Shown in pieces: positions 9,497 through 19,260 of a stretch of 64,000 bases of DNA. Under the pieces are notes generated by a model. The model did no database searches. It was not told the origin of the DNA and saw only the letters and a list, made by a program, of their open reading frames with translations. A program made the position numbers and the translations under genes. Positions within the stretch are counted from its first letter, which is position 1. Every line of letters begins with the position of its first letter. The DNA lies in the NCBI RefSeq assembly GCF_021513275.1, contig NZ_CP090978.1, positions 4,464,001 to 4,528,000 of the forward strand, given 5' to 3'. The DNA comes from Paenibacillus hexagrammi. Its GTDB lineage: Bacteria > Bacillota > Bacilli > Paenibacillales > NBRC-103111.

Positions 9497-11341
9497 ATGT
9501 GCGGAATCACGGGTTGGATAGATTGGCGGAAAGACTTGACTCAGTACCCGTCCATTCTTGAGAATATGACGGAAACATTAAACCTGCGTGGACCGGATGC
9601 TTCCGGCACATGGATCTCGCAGCACTGCGCGCTCGGCCATCGCCGTCTCAGCGTCATGGACCCGGAAAACGGCGCCCAGCCGATGATCCGGAAGCAAGGC
9701 GATTACACCTACACGATTGTATATAACGGTGAGCTGTATAATGCCCCCGAGCTGAAAAGGGAGCTGGAATCCCGCGGTCACGTATTCCGAACGACATGCG
9801 ATACGGAGGTTTTGCTGGTCTCCTTCATCGAATGGGGACGCGCTTGCGTAGACCGGCTTAACGGGATTTTCGCTTTTGCCGCTTGGAACGACCAGGAGCA
9901 AACGTTATATTTGGTTAGAGACCGGCTCGGCGTAAAGCCGCTTTTTTATTCTCATCAGAATGGTGTGCTTCTATTCGGCTCCGAGCCAAAGGCAATACTA
10001 GCGCATCCTGATTTCAAGGCTGAGGTAGGAGCGGAGGGCTTGGCAGAAATATTCGCCGTAGGTCCTGCCCGGACGCCCGGACACGGCATCTACCGGAATA
10101 TGTCTGAGCTCAAACCGGGGCATTGCGCCGTGTTTGACCGCAATGGCTTGTCCATACGAGCCTATTGGAAGCTGGAAAGCAATCCGCATCCCGATGACGT
10201 AGACGCTACCGCGGCCCGTATCGGCGAGCTGCTTCGAGATACGGCTGAGCGCCAATTAATATCCGACGTTCCCATTTGTACTCTGCTATCCGGAGGACTC
10301 GATTCGAGCGCTTTGACGACTCTTGCCGCCAATCACTATAAGGAAAGCGGTAAAGGAGCGCTCCATACATTTTCCGTGGATTATGTCGATAACGACAAAC
10401 ATTTCAAGGAAAGTGTTTTCCAGCCGAATGCGGATGCGCCTTGGATCAAACGAATGTCGGATTTCCTTGGTACCATTCATCACAACATTGAGTTTGATAC
10501 GCCGGAGCTCGTAGAATCGTTAAAAGCCGGCGTGCTTGCACGAGATACTCCGGGTATGGCCGATGTAGACGGCTCTCTCTTCCTGTTCTGCCGCGAAATT
10601 AAGAAAGAAGCGACTGTTGCGATCTCCGGCGAAGCGGCCGATGAAATATTCGGCGGTTACCCTTGGTTTCACCGAGACGAATCCCTGGAAGCCAATACGT
10701 TCCCTTGGTCGCTTAAGCTGAACAACCGCGTAGACCTGCTCGCGCCCGATCTGGTGGATTGGATTAAGCCTTTCGAGTACGTCAGCAACCGATACCAGCA
10801 AGCGCTGGCCGAGGTGCCTAGACTCGCAGGAGAAACCCAGCAGCAAAATCGGATGCGGGAAATGTCGTATCTGAACATCACTCGCTTCATGCCGACGCTC
10901 CTCGACCGCAAGGACCGCATGAGCATGGCCGTAGGGTTAGAGGTTCGCGTTCCTTTCTGCGATCATCGGTTGGTGGAATATGTATGGAACATTCCGTGGG
11001 AAATCAAAACCTCGGGCGATCGGGAGAAAGGCATTCTGCGCAAAGCACTGAAAGGCGTTCTGCCTGAGGATGTACTTACTCGCAAGAAGAGTCCATATCC
11101 GAAAACCCACAATCCGAACTATTTAGCCGCCGTCAGAAAATGGGTGCTTGAGATTCTTGACGATTCCTCCTCCCCGCTTCTTCCATTTATTGACGTGAAG
11201 AAGGTCCGCGAGCTTGCAAAAGCGGAGGGGAACGACTTTAACCTCCCTTGGTTCGGACAGTTAATGTCAGGACCTCAGATGTTCGCTTATTTAGCCCAGG
11301 TTGATACGTGGCTGCGAACCTATAAAATCTCCATCCGTTAA
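9497..11341 (+). CDS. asnB: Asparagine synthase (glutamine-hydrolysing)
   Basis: Makes asparagine from aspartate, ATP and glutamine-derived ammonia. The 614-residue protein starts MCGITGW, so Cys2 is the glutaminase nucleophile after Met removal. The Ntn-amidotransferase domain shows NLRGPDASG, HRRLSVMD and YNGELYN. The synthetase domain carries the PP-loop LLSGGLDSS at about residue 260 and EAADEIFGGYPWF. The ATG follows AAAGGAA. A bidirectional terminator separates it from convergent rdgB. Length and motifs are those of the Bacillus AsnB/AsnO group. Confidence 0.95.
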   Translation: MCGITGWIDWRKDLTQYPSILENMTETLNLRGPDASGTWISQHCALGHRRLSVMDPENGAQPMIRKQGDYTYTIVYNGELYNAPELKRELESRGHVFRTTCDTEVLLVSFIEWGRACVDRLNGIFAFAAWNDQEQTLYLVRDRLGVKPLFYSHQNGVLLFGSEPKAILAHPDFKAEVGAEGLAEIFAVGPARTPGHGIYRNMSELKPGHCAVFDRNGLSIRAYWKLESNPHPDDVDATAARIGELLRDTAERQLISDVPICTLLSGGLDSSALTTLAANHYKESGKGALHTFSVDYVDNDKHFKESVFQPNADAPWIKRMSDFLGTIHHNIEFDTPELVESLKAGVLARDTPGMADVDGSLFLFCREIKKEATVAISGEAADEIFGGYPWFHRDESLEANTFPWSLKLNNRVDLLAPDLVDWIKPFEYVSNRYQQALAEVPRLAGETQQQNRMREMSYLNITRFMPTLLDRKDRMSMAVGLEVRVPFCDHRLVEYVWNIPWEIKTSGDREKGILRKALKGVLPEDVLTRKKSPYPKTHNPNYLAAVRKWVLEILDDSSSPLLPFIDVKKVRELAKAEGNDFNLPWFGQLMSGPQMFAYLAQVDTWLRTYKISIR

Positions 11342-11357
11342 CAGCGGATGACCTAGG

Positions 11358-11411
11358 ATAAACGGCTTCGTCATCCTTAAGGACGGGCGCGTTTGTCAAG
11401 GTTGATACGAA
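11358..11411. repeat. Interspersed 54-bp repeat, copy 1
   Basis: An intergenic element that matches 42779-42832 at 45 of 54 positions by hand alignment. The most conserved part is CGCGTTTGTCAAGGTTGAT. Both copies contain CTTCGTC followed by a small palindrome around CCTTA. It lies just downstream of asnB and before the terminator. Confidence 0.6.
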
Positions 11412-11412
11412 C

Positions 11413-11458
11413 AAAAACCTGCTTCCATCCTTCCATATCGAAGGCGGAGCAGGTTTTT
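11413..11458. terminator. Bidirectional terminator between asnB and rdgB
   Basis: AAAAACCTGC (11413-11422) pairs with GCAGGTTTTT (11449-11458), with extra pairing inside; a T or A run on each side lets it serve both convergent genes. Confidence 0.8.
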
Positions 11459-11469
11459 AGGTTAACAGC

Positions 11470-12111
11470 TTATTTAGCTTCCAGCCTGTCCAAAAAGCAG
11501 CGAAGCGCCTTGGCTCTGTGGCTGATTTCATTTTTCTCCTCAACGGTGACCTCTGCCATCGTTTTATGTAAAGCAGGAATATAGAACAGCGGATCGTAAC
11601 CGAAACCGCCTTGTCCCCGCGGCTCGCTGAGAATATATCCTTCGCAGCTTGCTTCCGCTTCAATGGTTTCGTTAGCCACAGGATCAATCAAAGCAAGCGC
11701 GCAAACAAACGAAGCTTCACTCAACAGCTCAGGGTGATCCCCCTGGACGGCAGGCTTGTCCTTCGCCCCCAGCAGCTTCAGTTCGCTGAGCAGCTTGGCA
11801 TTATTGTCTGCATCTGAGGCGTCTGCTCCGGCAAATCGTGCAGAGTAGACGCCCGGGTCACCGCCTAGCGCCGCGACGCAAAGACCTGAGTCGTCGGCAA
11901 GCACCGGCACGTGTAAATGCTTGGAAATGATTTCCGCCTTAATTCGGGCATTCTCCGCAAAGGTCTCGCCGCTCTCTACAATCTCCGGAAGGTCCGTATA
12001 ATCGGCCAAGCTGCGAACTTTATAACCGCTAGGCTCAAAAAGCTTGGCGAATTCCCTGACCTTCCCTTCATTCCTCGTCGCAATCACGACAAAATTACTC
12101 TGCAGCCGCAT
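11470..12111 (-). CDS. rdgB: RdgB/HAM1 family non-canonical purine NTP pyrophosphatase
   Basis: House-cleaning enzyme that hydrolyses dITP/XTP to the monophosphate and pyrophosphate. The 213-residue protein shows the family motifs: [12 protein letters not shown] near the N-terminus, ADDSGLCV in the middle, SARFAG, and [12 protein letters not shown] followed by [11 protein letters not shown]. Start ATG 12111 has GAGGTG seven bases upstream and overlaps the end of rph, so the two are co-translated. The order gerM-rph-rdgB matches that of Bacillus. Confidence 0.95.
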   Translation of the reverse strand: MRLQSNFVVIATRNEGKVREFAKLFEPSGYKVRSLADYTDLPEIVESGETFAENARIKAEIISKHLHVPVLADDSGLCVAALGGDPGVYSARFAGADASDADNNAKLLSELKLLGAKDKPAVQGDHPELLSEASFVCALALIDPVANETIEAEASCEGYILSEPRGQGGFGYDPLFYIPALHKTMAEVTVEEKNEISHRAKALRCFLDRLEAK

Positions 12112-12853
12112 GTTCCACACCTCGAATACGATTTGCGATAGGCCCACGGACCTCGCGCTGCTCTTCAATCATTGTGCGAATGCCCGTTTCCGCCAAGGCA
12201 AGAAGCTCGTCCAGCTCCTTCCGCGAGAATGGTGCGTCTTCGCCGGTCCCCTGAATTTCTACGAATTGACCCGACCCGGTCATTACGACATTCATATCAA
12301 CCTTCGCCTGAGAGTCCTCCTCATAATTCAGATCCAGACGAGGGGTATCTTTAATAACACCGACACTGACGGATGCGAGAAAGTCGTTGATGGGAAACTG
12401 TTTAAGATTTTTCTCTCTAGACAATTTATCGAGCGCGAATGCCATCGCAACAAAGGCACCTGTAATAGAGGTTGTCCTTGTCCCACCGTCCGCCTGGATG
12501 ACGTCGCAATCGAGTGTGATGGATCTCTCACCAAGCGCCTCCAGATTCACTACCGAACGGAGCGCACGCCCGATCAGACGCTGTATCTCCATGGTACGAC
12601 CGCCCAATTTCCCTTTGGCCGACTCCCTCTGATTTCTGACTTGAGTGGCACGCGGCAGCATCGAGTATTCCGCTGTCACCCACCCTTTACCCTGTCCCTT
12701 CATAAAGGGTGGCACTCTATCCTCAACGGTAGCGGTGCAAATAACTTTGGTGTCGCCAACTTCAATCAATACAGAGCCTTCGGCGTGCTTATTATAGTGA
12801 GGCGTAATTTTCATAGGGCGCAGCTGCGAATTCGTTCTTCCGTTACTTCTCAT
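12095..12853 (-). CDS. rph: Ribonuclease PH
   Basis: Phosphorolytic 3'-5' exoribonuclease that trims tRNA 3' ends. The 252-residue protein has the RNase PH core: [19 protein letters not shown], the substrate-binding [10 protein letters not shown] region, [31 protein letters not shown] with the catalytic aspartates, and [18 protein letters not shown] 12853 follows AGGAGGAG. Its 3' end overlaps the start of rdgB by 17 bp. An upstream extension of the frame to 12967 has no support. Confidence 0.96.
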   Translation of the reverse strand: MRSNGRTNSQLRPMKITPHYNKHAEGSVLIEVGDTKVICTATVEDRVPPFMKGQGKGWVTAEYSMLPRATQVRNQRESAKGKLGGRTMEIQRLIGRALRSVVNLEALGERSITLDCDVIQADGGTRTTSITGAFVAMAFALDKLSREKNLKQFPINDFLASVSVGVIKDTPRLDLNYEEDSQAKVDMNVVMTGSGQFVEIQGTGEDAPFSRKELDELLALAETGIRTMIEEQREVRGPIANRIRGVEHAAAE

Positions 12854-13021
12854 ATTGTTTCTCCTCCTGTTGACTTCCGAAGGAAGCCGCTTCATCCATA
12901 TGCCCCATTGTAATGGAGTACACGACTTTTGTAAAAAAACTTGCGCAAGACGCTTCTCGTCCTCCATTATACTATTTCCATGAGAAAGGAAAAAATCTGC
13001 ATAACCTAAAAGCTCTAAAAC

Positions 13022-13073
13022 GAAAAAAATACCTCTGTGAGGGCACCCATCAAGTGAGCGTCCGCACAGAGGT
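13022..13073 (-). terminator. Rho-independent terminator after gerM
   Basis: ACCTCTGTG and CACAGAGGT pair on the minus strand and are followed by a run of T; lies between gerM and rph. Confidence 0.8.
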
Positions 13074-13087
13074 CGTGGTCAAGCTAT

Positions 13088-14137
13088 TTATAATTTCACC
13101 GGATTCACATGAGCAGGACGTGAAACGGGCTTGCTGTAGGATTGGTCATCGGACGACGTAATCTTTACGGCACCGTCTACCTTGATTTGCACTTTGTTAA
13201 TGCCTGTATTCTCTGTCAGGGAAAGGATGACCGATTGAAGCGCGTCTGCGGATGCCTTTTGATCGGCGCCGAGCAGCTTATCGGAGAAATCGACCGTAAT
13301 CAAATCGTTCGCTTTGGTCACGCTCTTCACTTCCGTTGTTGCGTTCATGACGGCAGTCAGACCTTTCTTTTGATCCGGTCCTTTAATTAATTGATCTACA
13401 ACAGCCTTCGCTACATCATCGGTTCTTTTTACCAAGCGTGTAACCGGGACATAATATTTATAATTTTGATCGTTTTGGTTTAAGAAGTACAGGGTAACCG
13501 GCGTGGATTGACCGAACTCGGCATCATCCGCTTTTTCGATGTTAATGCCCATCATCCGGGACATCGGCTCTTCGAGAGGCGTTTTGCCCTTCGGCATCTC
13601 CTTCAATTCTTTGCCCTCCACGCGAAGCTGAACTTTCTCTACTGTAGGAAAGCTGGTCAATGCCCAAGTAATCGCTTCTAAAATTTTGCGTTCATCCTGT
13701 TGATCGTAGTTCAAGAACTCCTTGGAGAAGTCTACGACAGCCTGTTTTTTCTCGGCCTGCACATTGACGCCAAGAATCTTCGTATCCTGAGGCAGGAGCG
13801 CTTGGAAACCGGCTGGCAGAAGGCTCGATACCGGACCGCCATTCACCATGTATTCCAGGGTCGTACGCGCAACGGAAGGTGATTTGGGCAGCCCCAGACT
13901 TACCGGTGCTACAAAACCTTTGGCATCTTTGACATACACCGTCATCTGCGACGAATTGTCGGCAGCCATGTCAATCGTCACAGCTCCCGAGGTCGTCTGG
14001 GCATCAGCTTCCGTACCCGCTTGAGGCGGAGCGTCAATATCCTTCTTCTCTCCTGACCCCATAATGGAGCAACCAGTTGTCAGTAGTGCAATTACCCCCG
14101 CCATAGCAGCTGAACGAATCCAATGTTGTTGTTTCAT
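13088..14137 (-). CDS. gerM: GerM-like spore germination/sporulation lipoprotein
   Basis: A 349-residue lipoprotein. The signal peptide ends in lipobox LLTTGC with Cys23. Two GerMN domains follow, at about residues 60-190 and 200-335. Each has the family pattern of a beta-rich start (MTVYVKDAKGFVAP; VTLYFLNQNDQNYKYY), then LL.GP and VDFS.. (AVVDFSKEF; ITVDFSDKL). GerM supports sporulation and germination in Bacillus, where it binds the SpoIIQ/SpoIIIAH complex. It heads the gerM-rph-rdgB group but has its own terminator. Confidence 0.9.
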   Translation of the reverse strand: MKQQHWIRSAAMAGVIALLTTGCSIMGSGEKKDIDAPPQAGTEADAQTTSGAVTIDMAADNSSQMTVYVKDAKGFVAPVSLGLPKSPSVARTTLEYMVNGGPVSSLLPAGFQALLPQDTKILGVNVQAEKKQAVVDFSKEFLNYDQQDERKILEAITWALTSFPTVEKVQLRVEGKELKEMPKGKTPLEEPMSRMMGINIEKADDAEFGQSTPVTLYFLNQNDQNYKYYVPVTRLVKRTDDVAKAVVDQLIKGPDQKKGLTAVMNATTEVKSVTKANDLITVDFSDKLLGADQKASADALQSVILSLTENTGINKVQIKVDGAVKITSSDDQSYSKPVSRPAHVNPVKL

Positions 14138-14421
14138 AAGCCTGTCTCCTCCTTAGAATAGTACGTAGGCTCAGTGACCCTAGCATGTACTCTGGTATTT
14201 GGTACTACTATGTATACGGGGCTTTGTCCGAAATATAACTACTTTTTGTCCAAAAATTTGGACGAAGCGTCTTTGTTGATAAACCCGAGTCAATTCCTCC
14301 ACTTTCCTTTATCAACAGTCTGGTTGCTGCTTTTTCCAGTCTTTCGCAAAAGCAATGGGATTGCTTGCATGATATGTTATACTTACTAGTGTCAGATGGA
14401 TTTCACTTGGAGGTGTCCTGC

Positions 14422-14652
14422 ATGAGAACGTTTCTTAAAGAAAAAGCGGTGATTTTCAATGAATTTCGGGAGGAAGTGTTCAGTCATTATCCGCAAGCGA
14501 TCATCGAGGAAGCCGTGGCACGCCTCTTGGTTGAAATAAAAGGTATTCGAAAGATTCCCTACGAAACCATCACAAGCACATTGCTCGGGGTACTGAGCAA
14601 AACCGAAACTTACAATGTCATGAGTACTTTGCTGGAGCTTGAGAAAAAGTGA
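14422..14652 (+). CDS. Small hypothetical protein, 76 aa, coupled to yutG
   Basis: Helical, charged protein (begins MRTFLKEKAVIFNEFREEVF). The ATG at 14422 is chosen because GGAGGTG precedes it; the frame is open slightly further up without a binding site. Its stop overlaps the GTG start of the next gene (GTGA), so the two are translationally coupled. I do not recognise a family. The coupling suggests a partner or regulatory role for the downstream protein, which is inference. Confidence 0.65.
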   Translation: MRTFLKEKAVIFNEFREEVFSHYPQAIIEEAVARLLVEIKGIRKIPYETITSTLLGVLSKTETYNVMSTLLELEKK

Positions 14653-15383
14653 AGCACGATTCCGAGCTGTTGGCCAGTATGAAGGATCCTTCCTATAACG
14701 TGCACAGAACGATCGCCATGTCCATCTGCGGACTATATGGAAGCGGAGCCATTTCGCTGTTCGGTTTTGTAGATTGCAAATTCCGATTCTTCTTTCCGAC
14801 CAAACGGCCCAAGTCCTTCATTTCCAAAGGGATCTGTGCGATTGTTGCTTCGGTTGCCAGTGTGGTGATTTCCGATAACGTCAAAGAGGATTACACGAAA
14901 AAAAATCTGGATCTGCTGCTTTCTAGAGGCGTTCAGCTCGAAGATATGGTGGATATCCTAGATCAGCTGCAGCGTCCTTACAATCCGGATATGGAGCGGA
15001 GTTTATGTGAGGAACACATTCTAGCCGTTTTAAGAAAACAGCAAACCTTCCACGCCATACAAATGGGCGTCAAAATCGATACAGCTGTTGAAAACAAGGA
15101 ATTCAGCGAGCAATACAATCACATCGTGGGTCGTGACGAAGGACTGTTTGGCGTCGATGAAAGCATTGCTACTGCAGTTCCACTTATGTACGGTACAATT
15201 GCCCTTACGAATTTCGGCTATTTGGATAAGGAAAAAATCGGGATCATTAAAGAGCTGGACAGCGATCACGGCGAGGGCAAATGCAATACGTTCATCGACG
15301 ATATCGTCTGCGGCATCGTGGCGGCCGCATGCGGGCGCTTGGCGCATAACAATACGCCGACCTTTAGCAAGCCGGTGAAGTGA
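14649..15383 (+). CDS. yutG: YutG/PgpA family protein (phosphatidylglycerophosphatase A-like) with N-terminal extension
   Basis: The C-terminal part (about residues 78-236) matches YutG: NLDLLLSRGVQLEDMVDIL, LQRPYNPDM, then GRDEGLFGVDE, TNFGYLDKEK and TFIDDIVCGIVAAA. The PgpA family dephosphorylates phosphatidylglycerophosphate; YutG-type members lack membrane segments and their substrate is less certain. Bacillus YutG is about 165 aa. Here 244 residues carry an extra N-terminal region with a glycine-rich hydrophobic stretch (ICGLYGSGAISLFGFVD). Start is GTG, overlapping the preceding small gene. A long perfect hairpin terminator follows. Confidence 0.75.
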   Translation: MKHDSELLASMKDPSYNVHRTIAMSICGLYGSGAISLFGFVDCKFRFFFPTKRPKSFISKGICAIVASVASVVISDNVKEDYTKKNLDLLLSRGVQLEDMVDILDQLQRPYNPDMERSLCEEHILAVLRKQQTFHAIQMGVKIDTAVENKEFSEQYNHIVGRDEGLFGVDESIATAVPLMYGTIALTNFGYLDKEKIGIIKELDSDHGEGKCNTFIDDIVCGIVAAACGRLAHNNTPTFSKPVK

Positions 15384-15425
15384 GCAGCCGTTTAGAGGAA
15401 ACCGGTGGAATAGAAGATTAAGAAA

Positions 15426-15476
15426 ACAAAGCAAAGAAGCTAAGCGCCCTGTATACGCTTAGCTTCTTTGCTTTGT
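15426..15476. terminator. Bidirectional terminator with a 21-bp perfect stem
   Basis: 15426-15446 and 15456-15476 are exact reverse complements around a nine-base loop. The site lies between two convergent genes. Confidence 0.85.
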
Positions 15477-15480
15477 CCGC

Positions 15481-16395
15481 TTATTCTATGTTTGCCGTTA
15501 TTTCTTTGACCCATTGACGCAATTTCTGCCCGATCTTGTGCGGGTTCTCCTCCGTTAAATGATGAAAGCCTCTGCCGATATCGCAAAGCGTCAAATTTTT
15601 CATATGTGACAGACACCACTGTATTTGGGGCTCTCTGATTGTGCATCCTGGGCTTGCATGAAAGAGCAGCTTAGGAATCGTCGTTTGGTACAGCCATTGA
15701 TTCCGCTGCTCAACGGCTTGTACGACTTCACTAGGCGTTCCGTCAATGGGAAGCTGATTCGGGAATACCCATGAAGGCTTGCGTTGATCCGGATCTTGGA
15801 AAGGCTCTCTGTAATGATCATGTTCAGCCTGTGTAAAGCTGCGATTGATGATGATATGCGGCATTCCTTCAACGAAAACATTATTCTCGCGCATAAACGT
15901 CCATCCCATATCAGGGTTTCGCAGGGTTTGGAAGAGATCCTTGGACTCAGATGGGGTAAATTCAGACCAACTTGGGCAAGGATACAAAGCTTGCGGTTCG
16001 AGCATTGCAATCCCCTTTATTGGATGAGGATGACTCATGGCAACATGCAAACCAATAGCCATTCCCCAGTCATGCCCTACCAGAATGAAATCCTTCAGTC
16101 CCAAAGCATCAACAAATTGCCGAATGTACGTTACATGCTCCAAAAATGTATAAAGGCTATCTGGCTTGTCCGACCGCCCCATTCCGAGTAAATCAACGGC
16201 GATACATCGTGAGAAATCTTTCAAATACGGGATGATGTTGCGGTACATATAAGACCAGGTAGGGTTACCGTGAAGCATGAGGATCGTTGGACCGACGCCC
16301 TCATCAATGTAATGGAGTCTATGTCCGTTCACCTCCTGATAACGGGCTTCAAACGGAAATTCTATGCCAATATTTGTGTGCTCCAAATCGGACAT
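15481..16395 (-). CDS. Alpha/beta hydrolase, haloalkane dehalogenase-like
   Basis: The 304-residue sequence closely follows the haloalkane dehalogenase pattern. It has LHGNPTWSYMYRN (halide-binding Asn next to the oxyanion hole), DLLGMGRSDKPD, the nucleophile elbow VGHDWG (Asp nucleophile, adjacent halide-binding Trp), a Glu in LEPQALYPCPSW at the HLD-II acid position, and the late His in GRGFHHLTEENP. All catalytic and halide-stabilising residues therefore appear present. Natural substrate is unknown; a plain esterase or epoxide hydrolase is the alternative. ATG 16395 follows AAGGAG. It stands alone between terminators and a decayed regulator gene. Confidence 0.8.
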   Translation of the reverse strand: MSDLEHTNIGIEFPFEARYQEVNGHRLHYIDEGVGPTILMLHGNPTWSYMYRNIIPYLKDFSRCIAVDLLGMGRSDKPDSLYTFLEHVTYIRQFVDALGLKDFILVGHDWGMAIGLHVAMSHPHPIKGIAMLEPQALYPCPSWSEFTPSESKDLFQTLRNPDMGWTFMRENNVFVEGMPHIIINRSFTQAEHDHYREPFQDPDQRKPSWVFPNQLPIDGTPSEVVQAVEQRNQWLYQTTIPKLLFHASPGCTIREPQIQWCLSHMKNLTLCDIGRGFHHLTEENPHKIGQKLRQWVKEITANIE

Positions 16396-16581
16396 GAGAC
16401 GCAGCTCCTTTATGAAATGATTTAAGGTCATTCTACCAGTTTCTCCGAGAACCTCATTGTAAAAATGCGACAAGATGCGCTCACCTACCAACATTTATGG
16501 AAGTTAGCTGATATGAGGAGGCTGGGGCGTAAAGAAAAAAGCATTCGCCTCCATGCATGGTTTGTAGGAAGGAAATGCCTT

Positions 16582-17314
16582 TTATTGGTACATCGTATGT
16601 GAAACTGGTGAGTCCGCTTTGATTTCATTATATTGCGCCGCGAGCTCAGGCTGCAGGGTTTCACGGAAAAACTGTTCCGGGCTGCATCCGGCTAATCTTT
16701 TAAAATCGTGTGTAAAATGGGCCTGATCGCTAAAATGGCAGCCTGCCATAATATCAAAATAATCGAGACCTGATTTTCGAAGCTGAATCGCATGCTGAAA
16801 TCGAACAATGTTGGCGAACTTCTTTGGCCCAATTCCGATTTCCGCGTTGAATTTTCGTTCTAATGTCCGCTTGCTGACAAATAACCTGCTTGCGAGCTGT
16901 TCCACGGACACATCCCCCTTTAAAAGCTGAATATGCTTGGCCGCCTCCAGGGTTAGCGTATAGTGAACCGTTTGCTCGTATAGAGATAATAAAAATGGGA
17001 AAGACGAGATCCAGGTCGACATTAGCATCCTGAAATTCATGAATCGGGTAAGGTGTAAAGGATTTGAGTCCTCCAGGCTTAAACGTAATGATAATCGTTC
17101 CAATGCTACCTGTGCTGACATATTGCTTACTGGAGGTTTGCAGCCCTGTAATGCCACTGCTGCCAAGTAATTCAGCCCCCTGCTCTCCGATGCATCTCAT
17201 TCGCTGACCGTATTGAATGCCAATGACAGCTAACGTGGAAGGCAGTACTTTTACAGGGTTCCGATTCGCATAATTACTCGGGTTGAAGTCTTCCTGCACA
17301 AGGATGCTATCCAC
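16582..17314 (-). pseudogene. AraC-family transcriptional regulator, degraded
   Basis: Two frames together give an AraC regulator with a DUF6597-like N-domain (KVLPSTLAVIGIQYG, GLQTSSKQYVSTG, IIITFKPGG) and a C-terminal HTH_18 (SVEQLASRLFVSKRTLERKF, HFSDQAHFTHDFKRLAG). The frames join near 16995-17005. Compared with the family about 20-30 residues are missing at that point, so this is an internal deletion with a frame change. The homologous reading continues upstream to about 17347 (YKPHPSISHCVDSIL) but reaches no start codon. Most likely inactive. Confidence 0.65.
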
Positions 17315-17466
17315 ACAGTGACTTATGGAAGGGTGAGGCTTATAGGTTAATAATAGCAGGGATATTCACCTCAGCTCTTGGACTTGGCCAACTCATAATT
17401 AGGGTGACCGAATCGGGCAAAAACCAAAAACGCCGCTTCCCGAACCACAGCAGTCCTAGGCATTGA

Positions 17467-18446
17467 TTACACAACTGTCTGATATAGAACCTTGTCGGAG
17501 TCATCCGCGCACGAAACCGCTCGGATCCGCCCCTCCGCTTCGAGCAGGACGAGATGCGCGATCGTCTCCGAGAGCGCGAAGCGCAGTTGATGCACGGACA
17601 GCCGATGGCCAAACATGGCCCGGCACAGTGCATACGCGCTGAGCGGCTCGCGCAGTTTCTCCTCCATGAGCGCAAGCCGCTCATGATGATGGCGCACCAG
17701 CTCCGCTGCGCGTGCGCTGAACCCCGCCCATGGCTCCCGGTGTCCCGGGTAAGCCATGCGGACCTGCAGCCTGCCGATTTCCTGCAGGCTGTGCAGGTAC
17801 GCGCCGAGCGGATTCGCTTCCACCTGCGGGAGGAAGCTGACGTTCGGCGATATTTGCGGCAGGACGTGGTCGCCGCAAAAGATGACCTCCGACTCGGCGT
17901 CGTAGAAGACAAGATGACCCGCGGCATGGCCGGGGGTCTCGATGGCTTCATACATCCGCTCCCCGAGGCGGACCGGCCCTTCTCCCAGCAGCGTCACCTG
18001 CGGCTGCGGGGACACAAGCGGCACGAAGCCTGCCATGTGCCGCTCCATCTCTTCCAGCTCGCCGGCCGGCAGCCCGTGGCGAGCGAACAAATCCAGGAGC
18101 AGCCGGGACATCGGCAGCTCCCCTGCCACATGAGCTGCACCTGCCGCCATCCGGTCTCCGAGAGGAGAACCGGGGCGCCCGTGCGCTCCTGGAACCACCC
18201 GGCCAGCCCGTAATGGTCGGGATGGTGGTGAGTGAGCACAACTTGTTCAATGTGCTCAAAAGCAATTCCGCGCTCCTGCAGCACCGCATGCCAGAGCGCC
18301 TCCGCTTCCGGGGTACGGAGTCCCGGATCAATCAAGGTCCAGCCCGCGCTACCCCGTACGAGGTAGCTGTTGACCCACCGCAGTGGAAAGGGCAGCGGTA
18401 CTTTAACTTGAAGAATATCATCTGAATGTTCAATCGTGGTTAGCAT
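17467..18446 (-). CDS. MBL-fold metallo-hydrolase, with apparent frameshift
   Basis: Metallo-beta-lactamase fold hydrolase: NSYLVRG, TLIDPGL, the zinc motif THHHPDHYGLAG, then in a second frame ETPGHAAGHLVFYD, IFCGDHVLP and a late YPGHREPW. The frames meet at four C (plus strand, 18120-18123); five would restore a single 326-residue protein. The C-terminal helical part (HHHERLALMEEKL, then SAYALCRAMFG) is typical of the YflN/BLACT winged-helix extension. Substrate unknown. It starts 10 bp after the methyltransferase stop, so both form an operon. Confidence 0.82.
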
Positions 18447-18456
18447 GTGCCGCTGT

Positions 18457-19188
18457 TCATCCTTTCCGTTGTCCTACAAAAATCATTCTGCTGGAATTCG
18501 CCTCATCATAAGCCTGTCCATCATAGCCCCCGTATACATGATCCAGCTGCAAGCCTGCAGAGGTCAGCATGGCTTCGAACGCTTCACGGCCGTAAAGCTT
18601 AACCTGCTCAACATAGTGACGCTCAGGCTTACCTTGCTCGGAGATCACAATACGTTTCCGTACACAGCCATCTTCAATGCTGCGGCTTTCGCGAATCGTC
18701 ATCCCTTCTTCCGTTCGTTCCGACTGCGGAACCAGATGAACTTTGACATAAGCCGGATTCATAAAATCGACAATGTACTTCCCGCCAGGCTTGAGCAAAC
18801 GGTGTATTTCATGAAACACACGCTCATTTTGTTCATCCTCATCAAAATAGCCAAAGGAAGTAAATAGATTCACAACAGCGTCAAATTGACGTTCGAGCGG
18901 CACCTCGCGCATATCCCCGCGCAGCCACTCTACGTGACTGTCCGTATCCAGCTTTACCGCTTCCTGCAGCAGCACCTCCGACAAATCCACCCCCGTAACC
19001 TTGTAGCCAAACTCGGCAAGCGCCATCGAGTGTCTTCCCATTCCGCAGCAAAGATCAAGCACCTCCGCCCCCTGCTCCAACTGAAGCCAATCGATCATTT
19101 TCTTAACTTCATGATAAGCCCCCTGTAAATCACGATGCTTATATACAACTAAATAATCATTCCCAAAGCTTTCTTGATACCAAGCCAT
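18457..19188 (-). CDS. Class I SAM-dependent methyltransferase
   Basis: A 243-residue protein with the Rossmann methyltransferase core: motif I VLDLCCGMGRHS, motif II GVDLSE, motif III WLRGDMREVP, and motif post-III LKPGGKYIVDF. The substrate cannot be told. ATG 19188 is preferred over the GTG three codons upstream because AGGTG lies six bases before it. It is the first gene of a pair with the MBL-fold hydrolase. Confidence 0.85.
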   Translation of the reverse strand: MAWYQESFGNDYLVVYKHRDLQGAYHEVKKMIDWLQLEQGAEVLDLCCGMGRHSMALAEFGYKVTGVDLSEVLLQEAVKLDTDSHVEWLRGDMREVPLERQFDAVVNLFTSFGYFDEDEQNERVFHEIHRLLKPGGKYIVDFMNPAYVKVHLVPQSERTEEGMTIRESRSIEDGCVRKRIVISEQGKPERHYVEQVKLYGREAFEAMLTSAGLQLDHVYGGYDGQAYDEANSSRMIFVGQRKG

Positions 19189-19260
19189 CTCTCGCACCTA
19201 CTTCTATGTATTAAAGGAATTATAACCGGATAAAGGAAGGATTTATGATTACTGATTACG

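Noticed and set aside
17340..18213. Long open frames on both strands inside the MBL-hydrolase gene
   Set aside because: They are shadows caused by the high GC content of that gene; the translations are Arg/Ser/Cys-rich and show no family.
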